A stretch of 64,000 bases of DNA from Mycteria americana (GCF_035582795.1 NW_027445653.1:310001-374000); one strand, 5' to 3'. Numbered from the stretch's first letter, positions 10,330 through 21,111 are shown. The notes: generated by a model from the letters alone, not told the origin. Numbers and translations are program-made.

Positions 10330-10560
10330 CTGTCAGTCTCCTCCCCTGGGGTGATGCTGCCTCTGATTGGCCCCCAGGTGGTCAGGCTGCTTTGCTGCTG
10401 CGCCTGCCCTGCACCTGAGGTGATGGCCTTTGATTGGCCGTCTGGGCTGTCACTGTGCCCTGGTTTGGGACCCACCCTCCCCTGAGGTGATACTCTCTCT
10501 TATTGGCAGCCTGAGGGGTCACTCAGCATGGGCTCACTCTCTTATTGGCTGCCTCTCGGT
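10330..10560. promoter_or_regulatory. CCAAT-box array (left arm)
   Basis: At least four inverted CCAAT boxes (GATTGGC or TATTGGC, near 10,365, 10,433, 10,502 and 10,542), each within a degenerate repeat also carrying CTGAGGTGAT. It is CpG-rich and sits upstream of the minus-strand F-box exons and upstream of a plus-strand candidate exon, so it could be a bidirectional promoter with NF-Y sites. The part up to ~10,510 is mirrored at 20,300-20,520. Confidence 0.45.
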
Positions 10561-10600
10561 CTGGAGTGTGGGGGTTCAGGGCAGTTGCAGGCCCTGGACT

Positions 10601-10861
10601 ATGTATCTCCCAGCGTGGATGGGCCGGGGGGAGCCCTGGAGACCTCACTGCCCACGGGCCCCGCCATGGCCCAGTTCACCAGTCCTGGGCCCAAGTGCTC
10701 AGCCCCAGGGACAACCCCACAGCCAGGGTCAGAGCGGTTCCTGCTGCTGCCCCGAGGGTCGCCAGCCCCCAGTCAGCCCTGAGCCAGAGAGCAGGTATCT
10801 GAGCTGGGATGAGATGGAAGAGGCTGGAAAACCGTTCATCGAGAGGAGGCGATGGAAGAAG
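10601..10861 (+). CDS. Candidate coding exon, unrecognised
   Basis: Open for 87 codons from an ATG at 10,601 to a consensus donor AAG|GTACAG at 10,861/10,862. The C-terminal end, including SWDEMEEAGKPFIERRRWKK, is charged and protein-like; the first half is proline/serine-rich. It lies just downstream of the CCAAT array, in sequence unique to the core of palindrome 1. No family recognised and no following exon identified. Confidence 0.22.
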
Positions 10862-12576
10862 GTACAGTGTGCGTGGCACCTGGGATTAACTGACACCCTG
10901 AGTTTCGTATCTGGATCGGTGCTGTACTTGCACAGGGACTAAGCCCCAGTTCAGAGCAGAAATTGTTGTTACTGGGTATTTTTCATCCCTACACAATTCT
11001 GCATCACTATGGACTTTACCAGCCATGGACTCTGGGCCCGTCCTGTAGTGAGGTCACAGCAGGCATTCAGAAAAAAAAGGGTGCTTTTCCAAAATGCTAC
11101 AGAAGGCAACAGCTGGCTGTAGGCAGGTGGGAATACACAGAAATGGGCAGTGTCCCTCAGCATGAGGAACAGTGATGTGGGTACAGCCGTAGCATGACAG
11201 TTCTCATGGCCTTGAGCAGCACAGCAGGAATTTTCAGGCAGCACGGCCGGCTGCCAGGGCTGTGTGAACAGCTCCTGCCGAGCGTGGAGATGGGCAGGGG
11301 AGAGGACAGTGCTGTTGCTGTTGGTGTGTAGCAGGGGACAGTCGGTGGAAGCTGCACTCAGGACATGTAATGAGGAGCTGTCATCTGAGTACTCCCAGAG
11401 GGTGATGATTCCAGGGAGCGAAGCTGTGGGGCGACAGACTGCAGCTCCCAGCATGCCATGGGGATGGCCAAGTGCTGCTCAAGCTGCTCACTGGAAGAGC
11501 GAAATGCTGCAGGAGGAGTTGTGCTGTGCTCCATCTGCAGCCAGAAATCTGCAGCGCAATATAGTGAGGTTAATGCAGGGGCCAGGACCGGAGGGCAGGA
11601 ATCGCTCTTCTCAGGAGCGTCTTCTGCTCGAATAAAAGCCAGGCCTCTTCTCCCCGCTCCTTGGAGGCCTCTCTTCCCCTCGAATTGCTGACAGATGACC
11701 TGTGCTGGGGAGGCTTCCAGTGAGGAAGCTGTGAAATGTATATCCTTAGGGAGCTGCGCGTATGCGCCATGTGGCTGACTTGGGCTCGGAGCCCTCCTTG
11801 CGGTCCATGGGCTTTTGCTTGTGTAAGGTGGGGCATGGGATGGGCGAGGGACTTTCTCCTCCTTTTGGCAGCAGCAGGAAGGGTGGTTACTCTTGTCAGG
11901 GTTAGGTTGTTACCCCTCTTTTTAGGGTCCAACCCCCTCCTTGTAGGGACCAAAGCCTCGTTTTTATGCCCAGAAGCCTCATTTTTAGTCAGGCTGGGCT
12001 TCCCTTAAAAGCGATCCCCTTACAATGGTGGGGCACTTTGTGACCCGTGGGTCTCTCCGGCAGTGGCAACTGATTGAGTTGCTGTGTGTGAACAAGCTCC
12101 TGTCCGTCTGCCAGCCACAAGCAGGGCTGCTCCGTGCGTTCTGTAAATGCAAAGTGCATTGACGCCCCTGAAATGGATTGCCTTTTACTCGGCAAGTAAA
12201 AGGGGGGCAGGGGCTTCGCACAAGCACCGCTCTGGGAGACACAGCCCGTTCCCATCTGCTCTGGACACGGGGAATCTTAGCCAGTCAGCACAAACAGGAC
12301 AGTCCAGACCTTCCCTTTACAGCCTCAGTGTGGTTTGAAGTGGTTTTGAAAACAGAGAGATGTGAAACAAGGAAATAGTCATGTGACCTGTTTCTTCTAA
12401 TGAACACATTTACTATCTCTCGGGCATTTTTAATAGCTACAAGATAAGAGAAAGCGCAAATGAGTGGGACCATCCTTTTCTGCTCCAGTATTCATGTCTG
12501 AATCATTGAAGAATCAGAGTTATTGCAGTCCAACAAAACCCTTGGTTGGTGAGGTTTGATCCCTCCTCTGTCCTCT
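10862..12576. other. Core region 5' of the MROH gene, no gene recognised
   Basis: Unique sequence. Visible items: ACTGCAGCTCCCAGCATGCC at 11,438-11,457, close to the ZNF143 promoter motif; an AATAAA near 11,632; and degenerate ~22-bp units with a GCCTCNTTTTT core at 11,900-11,990. ORFs overlap on both strands without domains. Confidence 0.45.
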
Positions 12577-12581
12577 CCAGG

Positions 12582-13176
12582 TGTCGTGGTTGAACCCCAG
12601 CCAGCAACTAAGCCCCACACAGCCACTCACTCACTGCCCCTCAGTGGGATGGGGGAGAGAATCAGCAGGGTAAAAGTGATTAAACTCGTGGGTTGAGCTA
12701 AAGGCAGTTTAATGGGTAAAGCAAAAGCTGTGCACGCAAGCAAAACAAAACAAGGAATTAATTCACTACTTCCCGTGGGCAGGCAGGTGTGCAGCCATCC
12801 CCAGGAAAGCAGGGCTTCATCACGCATAATGGTTACCTGGGAAGGCAAATGCCATCACTCCAAACATCCCCCCTTTCCTTCTTCTTTCCCCAGCTTTTAT
12901 TGCTAAGCGTGACATGCTGTGGTATGGGATATCCCTTTGGTCAGTTGGGGTCAGCTGTCCCAGCTGTGTCCCCTGCCAGCTTCTTGTGCACCCCCAGCCT
13001 ACTCGCTGGTGGGGCGGTGTGAGAAGCAGAAAAGGCCTTGGCGCTGTGCAAGCACTGCTCAGCAAGAACGAAAACATCCCTGTGTTATCAACACTGTTTC
13101 CAGCACAAATCCAAAACACAGCCCCATGCTAGCTACTGTGAAGAAAACGAACTCTATCCCAGCCAGAACCAGCACA
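12582..13176 (-). mobile_element. ERVL-type solo LTR with perfect 5-bp target duplication
   Basis: A complete fossil LTR of 595 bp, TG...CA, flanked on both sides by CCAGG (12,577-12,581 and 13,177-13,181). It is the familiar avian ERVL-type LTR; on the minus strand it carries CAATAAAAG midway. No internal retroviral sequence is present, so it is a solo LTR left by recombination. Confidence 0.92.
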
Positions 13177-13181
13177 CCAGG

Positions 13182-13684
13182 TGCCCCTTCGCTGACGTTG
13201 GGGAGCACTGCAGGTCTGCCTGACTACAGCAGCCAGTGACACACAGGCGGTACAGGCAGGGCAACAGGTTTCTTGTCCTGCTGCAGGCTGCACGGAGCAG
13301 GTACAGGACTGCTGGACTGGGACCCCCAGTTGTCCCTGGCTCATTTTCAGCTGCACCTTCTGTCCCTCCTTTCCCCTTTTGTCCTGATACTCTACATTCC
13401 GATCTTTTGTCTGGTACGGTTTCCCGTTACGGTCTCACCGGTTTCACCCCAGGCCAACCAGTTTTCTCCTTTCATGGTTTGCCATCTCCAACAATTTCTC
13501 ACTTTCTAAAGCGGTGAGTTGCCCCTCGAGCCAGGGCTGATGAAGCCAAAAAGGAATGAGAGCTTCCATAAGCAATGAGATGGCAGACACCATCAAAAAA
13601 TGCCTATCCTCTCCACTGCCCACCTTAGAAATCTCGAGAAATGTCTGAATGCACAACCAAGGAGCAGCTTAGAAGCTGTTCAAA
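13182..13684. other. Intergenic, nothing recognised
   Basis: Between the ERVL solo LTR and the receptor fragment. No repeats or coding signals that I can support. Confidence 0.4.
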
Positions 13685-13915
13685 TCAGGCGGGCTTGGTT
13701 GGGATCCCAGTGAGATCCCTGTGTTTAGAGAAGACTTTTCTGAATGACTCCTCCAGTTCTCTGTCTCTTGGGCTGTAGGTGAGGGCATTGATTAAGGATG
13801 TTAAGGCAGTGCAGAAAAGAGAGAATATTTCTTTTGGGTTTCCTATTCTGACAGCATCTGCTAAGCGATACCCACTGTAAGAGTCCCATGCACAATTGTA
13901 TCCCCAAAGAGGGAT
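13685..13915 (-). pseudogene. Olfactory-receptor C-terminal fragment (diverged)
   Basis: On the minus strand an open frame of 76 codons ends at a TGA (13,687-13,685). Its last part, FSLFCTALTSLINALTYSPR followed by DRELEESFRKVF, aligns position for position with the TM7 and cytoplasmic tail of odorant receptors (PMLNPLIYSLRN-E-K-A-RKV). The key NPLIYSLRN motif is changed to NALTYSPRD. No TM1-TM6 is visible upstream, so it is a fragment or a badly decayed receptor, not closely related to the OR14 genes further right. Confidence 0.45.
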
Positions 13916-14505
13916 CGGAGGAGAGGAGCAGGCGTAAACATCTTTTGCTTTCTGGAGCTGGAAGAGATTTTCAGAGTGGGGGAAAGGACATAACGGTGAG
14001 ATGCCAGAAACTGTAGAGATGTGAAGAGAGCGCTACATGGAGGGGGAGAAGCAGGGGTCTCCCAGGGAGGTCCTGGGGCCATGCTGGGGCATGTGAACAC
14101 AGGGCTCTGGGATGAGGCAGAGGGTACAGGAAGGTCCTGAGGGGACATAAGGGCAGATGGGGGCCTGGGGGCACCCCAAAAGGACCCATGGGCCAATGGT
14201 GAGCTGGCTCCCTACCCCCTGCAGTGGACGGTCTGCCCCTCCCAGCCCGGGCGGCGGGTCACAGTGGGGCCCTTTGTGACACCCCTCTGTGACACCCCAC
14301 GGCACCATATATAGCCAGCGTGGCTGCAGCCCTGCAGTGTCTGACAAGACAGCGACGGGACAGGGCAGGAGCGCGGAGCTGGCGAGGAGACTCCGAGCAC
14401 AGCCCACGTCTTGCCCTGCTGCCTCTGGCAGCCCCACGGTGCCGAGGCGTTTCCCTTAAGCTGCCCCCCCCCCCTTCCCCCACACACTTTCCTACAACTC
14501 ACAAG
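13916..14505 (+). promoter_or_regulatory. MROH-like gene promoter and 5' leader
   Basis: A TATA box (ATATATAG, 14,307-14,314) lies about 195 bp before the start codon, giving an expected transcription start near 14,340. Two TGTGACACCCC copies (about 14,275-14,300) precede it. The leader then contains a C-run and no upstream in-frame ATG near the start. Confidence 0.5.
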
Positions 14506-17500
14506 ATGGCAGAGAGACCCCCCAGCCACCCCAGGGTAGCCTGGGAGGAGGTGGGGGCTCCCCAGGAGAGCATCTCTCTGCTGGAGCCCTACGAGGTGTC
14601 CACGGTCCAGCCACTGCAGAATGGTGAGTGAGGGGCCCCCTGGGGCTGGGCAGGGTTGGGGCCAGGGAGCGCAACCGGCTCAACGCCGGGATCCCGTTTC
14701 CTCGGCATGCTGGCAGCAGGGGTTCCACGGGCAGGGGTCACGGTGGTGCTTGAATGCCAGGGCTGCTCGGGGCTGGGAGCCAGCCCCAGCGCAGCCTCCC
14801 TCCTCAGCCATGCTGAACTTAAAGCTCTTTTCACCACTTGGGAAGCTTGTTGGCACAGATGCTGTGTCCTACCAACGCTTCTGTGTTTCCCCTCCATGTA
14901 GGTGACACCCTGCCAGAGGAGACTCCAGAGCATCCAGAGCTGCAACTGGAATGGGATTCTGAGAGCACCTGGTTGCTTTCTTCGTGCGACAGCAGCGACA
15001 CGACCACGGTAATGAGCTCCCCCCTTGCTAGGACTCTTGACCATGGCATCGGCAGGAGGCTTGTGTGAGCAAAGGGACCCAGAATCAGTGGCGTTGGCCT
15101 CACTGGCATGGCCTCACTGTTCCTGGTGAGAGGGTTCCTGCTGTCCCTGAGCAGGGACTATGCTGAGGGTGGCACTCCAGTGTCCCAGCAGCAGCTCCAG
15201 CCCTCCTGGCCACCAGCGAGCCCTGGTTCTCTCTGTAGAGCCAACATATGGTACCCATGACCCCAACCCTCCTGCCTCACCCTGGGGACCCTCTGCTCTC
15301 ATCCTTTGCCCTGCAGAGACTGCAACCCCTGCTTCCAGCTTTCCTCTGTGCACTGGTGACAGCACTGCTGGACATCTCTTGCCAGAGCTGCTCGCGCTGC
15401 TCAGCCAAGCAGCACTATCAGGGTGCTCGGCGTGACATGTCTTCTTTCCTCCCTTCCTTCCTCCTGTAGGTGTTTGGAGAATACCTCCAGCCTTCTCAGA
15501 TGACAGACGTTCTCCTGGTGGCCATTCAGGCCTTGACAGCAGATGACATCTATGACAGGCAGATGGGCAGCAACGTCCTGGAGATGTCCATGAGAGACCC
15601 TCCCTCCTGGCTGACGGATGTAAGTGCCCTGTGGCTGGATTGCCCTGCCCGGGAGCCCTGTCAGGCCTTGTTCTTCCCTCCTTCCTTAACCCCGCTCTCT
15701 GGGGCACCTGAAGCCGTTTCAGGGCAGCAGAGAGGGATGGGAAGGGCAGCAGTTTCAGTGGCAGCTTGGGCAATGGCTGCACTCCAGTGGCAGCACCCTC
15801 CTCACCCGTGTCCCCTCCAGGTGCCAAAGATCATGAGGTCCATACACATAAACGTGGAACGCATCCGCACGGAGCCAGCCCGGCACAGCCTGGTCGCACT
15901 CCTTCTCCTGCTGACCAAGCGGTGCCCCAGGGAAGCGGTCAGGAGCCTGTTGAAGATCTCTCCAACATGTGACAGGTACTGGCCCCGACAGCCTTGAGGG
16001 CTTGTTCCCTGTGGGGAGAGGAGCCCAGAGACTCTCTGGCTGCCAGATACACGGAAAACTGTGGGACATCCCTGAGGAGCAGGGCCCACCATGCTCCTCC
16101 CTGCCCCATGGGGAACACCACCTCTTCCCCCTCCTGCCTGCGTGGGCAGGGCCCCCAGGCACCCCAAGTGAGGGGGGTGGGCAGGGTCAGGGCTGCAGCA
16201 CCTCCTGGTTCTGGAGAGGCTGGCCCAGGTACGGTGCAGTGGCCGAGGCAGCCCTGCTGACCAAGTGCTCCGGGTCTGCAGCGCTGCCCTGGCCATGTGG
16301 GAGGTGATGATCTCTGTGCCTTGGGCTTTGTGGAGTGTCTTGACGGAGCTGCTCAGCGTGCTCCAGGACCAGCGGCTGCGCCAGGTGTTCAGCTGTGCCG
16401 CGGAGGACGCCTGCATCTATCCCTTGGCTGTGAGTGACCATGCCTCAGTGACCTTCAGGGCTGTGCCTGCCTCCCCAGGGAAACAGGCACGGCCCCCTCC
16501 CCTTCTGTCTGCCTCCAAACGGCCACCTCCTCCAGCACATATGGACACAGCCCCTTAGGGTCAGCGTCCACTTGCCACCATCCGCGTCTCGTGCCTCATT
16601 TGTGGCAGTGCGGTGGAGGGAGCCCCGCGGGCACTGCTGGTCTCTTACTGCTGTCTTTTTTTAGCTGGTGCTCTGCACTGACGTTGAAACAGAGGAGTTT
16701 GCTGCCCTGTACAAAGCCCAGAGGTTCCTGAGGCGTCCAAGCCTGGTGATGCTCTCGCTGGTGCTCAGGGGCCTCATCACGCTTTCAGAGACACCTGAGA
16801 CGGTGAGCAGGGTGTAGTCAAATGGGTCCATGTTGGCAGCCGGGGCCTGGGGCAGTGGGTAATGTGGTGGCTTGGCCTTGGCTGGGAGTCAGGATGTGGG
16901 GTGATGGCTCCAGTCACCCTCCCTGCTATGGAGGGGCCTGGTGGGTGCCTGGGGAGCCCTCCAGGCACCGAGGGTTACCAATCCATCTGCCCCTTCAGGC
17001 CGGTTGGAAAAGGGGGTTGCTGAGCAGGGGACACTGCTCTCCTGCACTCCCTTCCCTTCCCCGTGCTCTCCCTGCATCCCCATCAGTGGCCGCTGCCTGC
17101 CAGGAGGCTGTTGCAGTGACTCCTGTGCCACCTGCTGGGAAGCCGGACGGGAGGCTGGTGCTCAGCGACCAGTGCATTTTTAAAGCCAGGGTGGTCTTTC
17201 ACCGCTTCACAATAAGGAAACTGTGTGTTTCATACAGGCAAGAAAAATGGCGGTCCTGCTGCCAGACATCATGGAGACCCTGCAGGATGTCAACACTGAT
17301 GTCAAGATGAAGGCCCTGGTATTCCTCAGGAACATGATGGCTCACATGAAGATGGAGGAGGCCAGCCTCATTGCTCTGCAGCTGGCGGAGAAGCTCCTGC
17401 CCCTCTTTGATGATGTAAGGCTGCCGTGGGAGCCTGAGCCCTAGAGATGGGCACTCTGCAAGACCCAGCCCTGTGGGCCGCACTCGGCCAGGGCTCCCCT

Positions 17501-19661
17501 CCTCGCTCCTCTCCCATGGCCTTTCAGGGCTCTGGGGCCGTTCAGCCGCAGCTGCAGATCTGGCCCACGGCCCCTGTGTTCAGGATGCGACCCCAGAGCA
17601 TCTCCCCTCCCATCAGCCACGCTAACACCCTTGTTCACTGTGGGCAGGGAGTGGCTGTTGCTGAAGTCTCCCTGTCCTCCTCCCTACCAGGAGTCCAGCC
17701 AGGTGCGGGAGCTCTCCATCAGCCTCTTCAAAGATGTGATGAAGACTGTGCGGGAGAGAAGCAAGAAAAAGATGAAGAAGACAGTGCAGAGGGTCCTGCT
17801 CCCGCTGTTCATCCGTATGAACGACCAGATCAAGAGCGTGGCCAAGGTGCAATGATGAGCGACCGGTGTCGCGGGGAAGGGTGTGCTGACACCATGGGGG
17901 TGGCCTGGGCATAAGGGGCAAGGGCTGCTGGACGTCAGAGTCTGGGAATGTGTGTCACCTCAGGGTCCCACTGCTCCACTCTTCCCTGCCCTGGTCCCAC
18001 CACTGCCTTCCTCCTTCCCCCCTGCTCCATTCCCCCCTGGAGAATGGTGGGAAGGGAGATGCAGCCGGCGCTGGACTGGCCTCGCATCCCGGGATCACGG
18101 CTCTGCCCACCCAGAGCCTGGGGGTGAAGGAGCTGGCCCAGTTCAGAGTCTGTGCCCCGCTGCCTCTTCCCATAAGGGGCTGGGAACGTCTCGGAGCCTG
18201 GCCGAGAGGAGGAGGATGCCAGGTCTCCTTCCCTGGGCTGTGGTGCCATCTCCCAACCTCTGCTTCTCCGCAGGCCTCTGGGGACACCCTGCTCGCCTGT
18301 GCAGAGTTCCTGCGGTGGAGGAAGCTCAGCTCCCTGGCCAAGACGAGTCAGACAGACCTGATTGGAGAGTGCTTGGTGAGGACAAACCCCAAGCCCCAGG
18401 GCCGGGCTGGACCAGGGCTGCCCCACGTGCCCGTGCGGAGGGCTGTGCGGCTGTGCCTGGCCTGCCCTGCTCCAGCCCGCAGCCCAGAGCCTGGAGCTGC
18501 ATCCTCCTTCCCTGCCCTCAAGCACGGAGCCCCCAAGGGTCTTCTTCAGGCCCCTCTCCCCTCCCTGCCCCCAGGGTGCTAAACAAGGTCCTGGCACATG
18601 TGAGCCCTGGCAGTGGGACAGAGGGGTCTCGGCAGAGCCAGGCCCCTGTGCCTGCGGCTCTCTCTGAACCTCAGCCCCACAGGTCTCCGGGATGGGAGGG
18701 AAGGAGGGCACTGGTAGGAGGGACTGGTCTGGGTGGCTGGGGAGGGCCTGTACCAGCCCTGTGCCCTTGTGCTCTCTCCAGGTACTGCGCGACCGCAGCA
18801 GGGTGGAAGAATATGTGTGTCAGAGCCTGCCGTACCTGAAGGACGCTCAGGCCAGCTTGCGAGAGGCGGCCATCAGGTTCATCGGTGAGCCACAGCCCCT
18901 GGGGTCCCTCTTCTGGCAGCCTGGCCCCAGTCCCCGCCGCCGCACTGGCAGCAAGGGGCAGCCCTGTGGCTGCCAGAGCCCCGGCTGCCCCGAGGAGGGC
19001 CCACCCCGCAGGTGGGCTCGCTGGGAGCCTTGCTCAGTCCCACGGCCCTCGGGTACTGTCCTTCCCTGGGGTCAGCCCCACTGCGGGGGAGGAGGGTGTG
19101 TGGCATCGCTGGCAGCCGCAGGGGCCATGCTGCTGGGAGCGTGCTGGGGAGCAGGAGGTCTGACGGGAGCTCTGTGCCTAGGGTTGGCCGCACGGCACCT
19201 GAGGAACCTAAGGAGGGAGAAGCTGTGGGATATCTGCAGCGGTGAGTAGGGGCAGTGCTGTGCTGGCCGGGGCTGGTGGGGCAGGGGACAGAGGCTGGGC
19301 AGGGTGCTGCCGTGCCTGGCCCTGCTCCAGGAAAAGGCTTCAGGGGCTGGGGAACATGTCAGGGGCACACGGGGCATTCCTGAGCAGCAGCTTCCAGCTG
19401 GTCTGTTTGTCTCCCCTGCTCCTCCTGGCCAGGGACAGAGATGGGTGGGGCTGGCATGGTCTGGAGGGGACTCCCGGGGGTCTCTGCAGGCAGGGGGGGT
19501 TCACGGCTGCTTTGCTTCCTTCTGTTGCAGCCATCCTGCCCTTGGGGAAAGACCCCGAACTCTCCATCAGCTTCCTGGCAGCTCAGGCCATCTACGTCCT
19601 GGCATCTCGGGACCTAACATCAAGATGGAGCCTGCGGTGGCTGTGCTGCTGGCTCGGCTGA
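14506..19661 (+). CDS. MROH-like (maestro HEAT-repeat) protein, 12 exons
   Basis: Exons: 14506-14623, 14902-15008, 15470-15619, 15821-15975, 16282-16429, 16665-16802, 17238-17414, 17691-17846, 18274-18375, 18782-18884, 19182-19241, 19531-19661. All introns are GT-AG and phases join exactly, giving 514 residues ending TGA. The family call rests on the HEAT-repeat helices (for example MAVLLPDIMETLQDVNTDVK and ESSQVRELSISLFKDVMKTV) and the maestro-type C-terminus (AAIRFI-GLAARHLRNLRREKL, then AILPLGKDPELSISFLAAQA). MROH proteins are alpha-helical repeat proteins of poorly known function; maestro itself is testis-enriched in mammals. At ~514 residues this is much shorter than long MROH members (over 1,000) and has its own acidic N-terminus (exons 1-2), TATA promoter and polyA signal, so it looks like a compact paralogue and not a fragment. 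Which MROH number applies cannot be told. Confidence 0.85.
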
Positions 19662-19730
19662 GCCTTGGGGAAGTGAAATTGGACCCCTGGAAAAGGGCCG
19701 TATTCGAATGATTTTTTTTTTTTTTTTTTA

Positions 19731-19736
19731 AATAAA
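19731..19736 (+). terminator. PolyA signal of the MROH-like gene
   Basis: AATAAA 70 bp after the stop codon, directly preceded by an 18-base T run (about 19,712-19,729). Confidence 0.7.
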
Positions 19737-19739
19737 GCT

Positions 19740-20300
19740 GAAACAAAAAGCCCCGTCGCGTGGTGTCCTTCCCATGGGGACGACCCTGCGCGTGCTGAGC
19801 AGACAGCGTCATTCCCGGCCTCTGCCGCTGCCTGCAGGACAGCACAGCCGGACCCAGGGTGTCCTTGCACCACAGGCCCAGCTGCCCCGCTAGACCACAG
19901 CACCGGAGGGGAGGAGGAGAGAAGCTTTAGCCCACCCTGCCCCTCCGGAAACACCTCGGGGCACGAAAAGGCACCCGCGCTCTGCCAAGCGGGCGAGTCG
20001 GCATTAGTCCCAGCATCAAAATCCTAGCCCATGCTTTCAGTGCCCAAAGCCCCTGTTTTGGGGCCAAAATCATCATTTTTGGGGTCCCAGCCTCTCTTTT
20101 ATGACCCAGAGCCTTTCCTTAGGGCCCAGCGTTTCATTGGAGGGTCTGAACCCTAAAGGCGGAGCTGGTCGCCTGGCAACGTCCACCCAGAAGCCTATGG
20201 GGAGTCAGTAGACACGGGACAGCCAATCACCTTTGAGGAGGCAGGGCAAGGCAGGTGATTGACTGTAATCAGACAGCCAATCAGAGGAGCCATCACCTCA
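19740..20300. other. Gene-free stretch with minisatellite-like units and an X-box
   Basis: About 20,030-20,150 holds degenerate ~25-bp units of GGGNCCCANAGCCT..TTTT type, like those at 11,900-11,990 and in the same orientation. An RFX-type X-box, GTCGCCTGGCAAC, lies at 20,168-20,180, followed by two CCAATC boxes (about 20,223 and 20,275). Confidence 0.45.
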
Positions 20301-20520
20301 GGGAAGGGCGGGCAGTGGTGGGGCAGGGGAGTGACCCCCTGAGGCAGCAAATGAGAGAGAAAGTATCACCTCAGGGGAGGGTGGGTCCCAAACCAGGGCA
20401 CAGTGGCAGCCCAGGCGGCCAATCAAAGGCCATCACCTCAGGTGCAGGGCGGGCACAGCAGCACAGCAGCCTGACCACCTGGGGGCCAATCAGAGGCAGC
20501 ATCACCTCAGGGGAGGAGAC
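20215..20520. promoter_or_regulatory. CCAAT-box array (right arm)
   Basis: Four CCAATC boxes (about 20,223, 20,275, 20,420 and 20,484), most followed within ~20 bp by CATCACCTCAG, in units of about 65-85 bp. It faces the plus-strand F-box first exons 300-400 bp downstream and mirrors the left-arm array. Confidence 0.5.
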
Positions 20521-20807
20521 TGACAGCCCTCCCGACCTATGCCGGCAAAGACCGATGGGAGAAGGCGGCGGGCTCTGCCGGCGGCCAGGCGGAGCTTCAA
20601 CATGGTGCATGTGGGGCCTGCCCCGAGGCTGAGCAGCCCCCGGCCCAGGCCCAGGGGCCCTCTTCCCCCCTTCCACCCCTCCCCCCTCTCTCTCCTCTCT
20701 CCCCTCCCCCTGCCCCAGCCACCCCCATGTTCCTGAACCCCCGTCTGCATGGGAGCTGCCGGCTCACACAGTTCAGTATCCCATGGCCGTGCCACTAGAC
20801 AGCAGCC

Positions 20808-20873
20808 ATGGGCCACAGGGCTTCTTGCCACCATTGCTGCTGGCATCCAACTGGCAGTGATGAGGATGTGATG
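20808..20873 (+). CDS. F-box gene, first exon (right copy)
   Basis: ATG in strong context (CAGCCATGG), 22 open codons (MGHRASCHH...DEDVM), donor GTGAGG at 20,874. It joins in frame to the exon at 21,002. The mirror exon in the left arm has a TAG at codon 12. The F-box exon that should follow is not present in this arm, so the copy is probably 5'-only. Confidence 0.4.
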
Positions 20874-21001
20874 GTGAGGGCAGCGGGATGGCGGTGGGGT
20901 GTACGAGGATGGGTGGGGGCTGATGCTTGCCATGGGGCTGCCCACCATCACCTCACCCATGTCCCCTGCCCGCCGCCCAAGGGCCCTGCAGCAGCCTGCA
21001 G

Positions 21002-21055
21002 GGTGGTGAGGAGGGGGAGGATGTGGCTGCCATGCAGCGTCTCCTCCCTGAGATG
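21002..21055 (+). CDS. F-box gene, second exon (right copy)
   Basis: 54-bp phase 0-0 exon, acceptor CAGCAGCCTGCAG and donor GTGGGT, encoding GGEEGEDVAAMQRLLPEM. Homology to the left arm ends about 55 bp later, before the F-box exon would occur. No replacement F-box sequence is seen downstream. Confidence 0.4.
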
Positions 21056-21111
21056 GTGGGTTGAGTAGCGGGGGATGGCGGGGCTGGGGTCCCCCCTTGA
21101 AAGCAGGGGAG

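Larger units (their letters stand above)
1775..10510 (+). repeat. Palindrome 1, left arm
   Basis: This interval reappears in reverse complement at about 20,300-28,270. Anchors seen directly: 1,820-1,930 pairs with 28,120-28,245; the 145-bp array at 2.75-4.73 kb with 24.36-25.99 kb; 5,766-5,881 with 23,184-23,299; 7,690-7,990 with 22,110-22,420; and 9,740-10,510 with 20,300-21,110. Long stretches look nearly identical. The block 7,995-9,735 has no partner in the other arm, which instead has unrelated sequence at about 21,112-22,108. Confidence 0.9.

Noticed and set aside
17883-18839. 318-codon plus-strand ORF inside the MROH gene
   Set aside because: It covers introns and exons 9-10 in another frame; GC-rich intron sequence explains its length.
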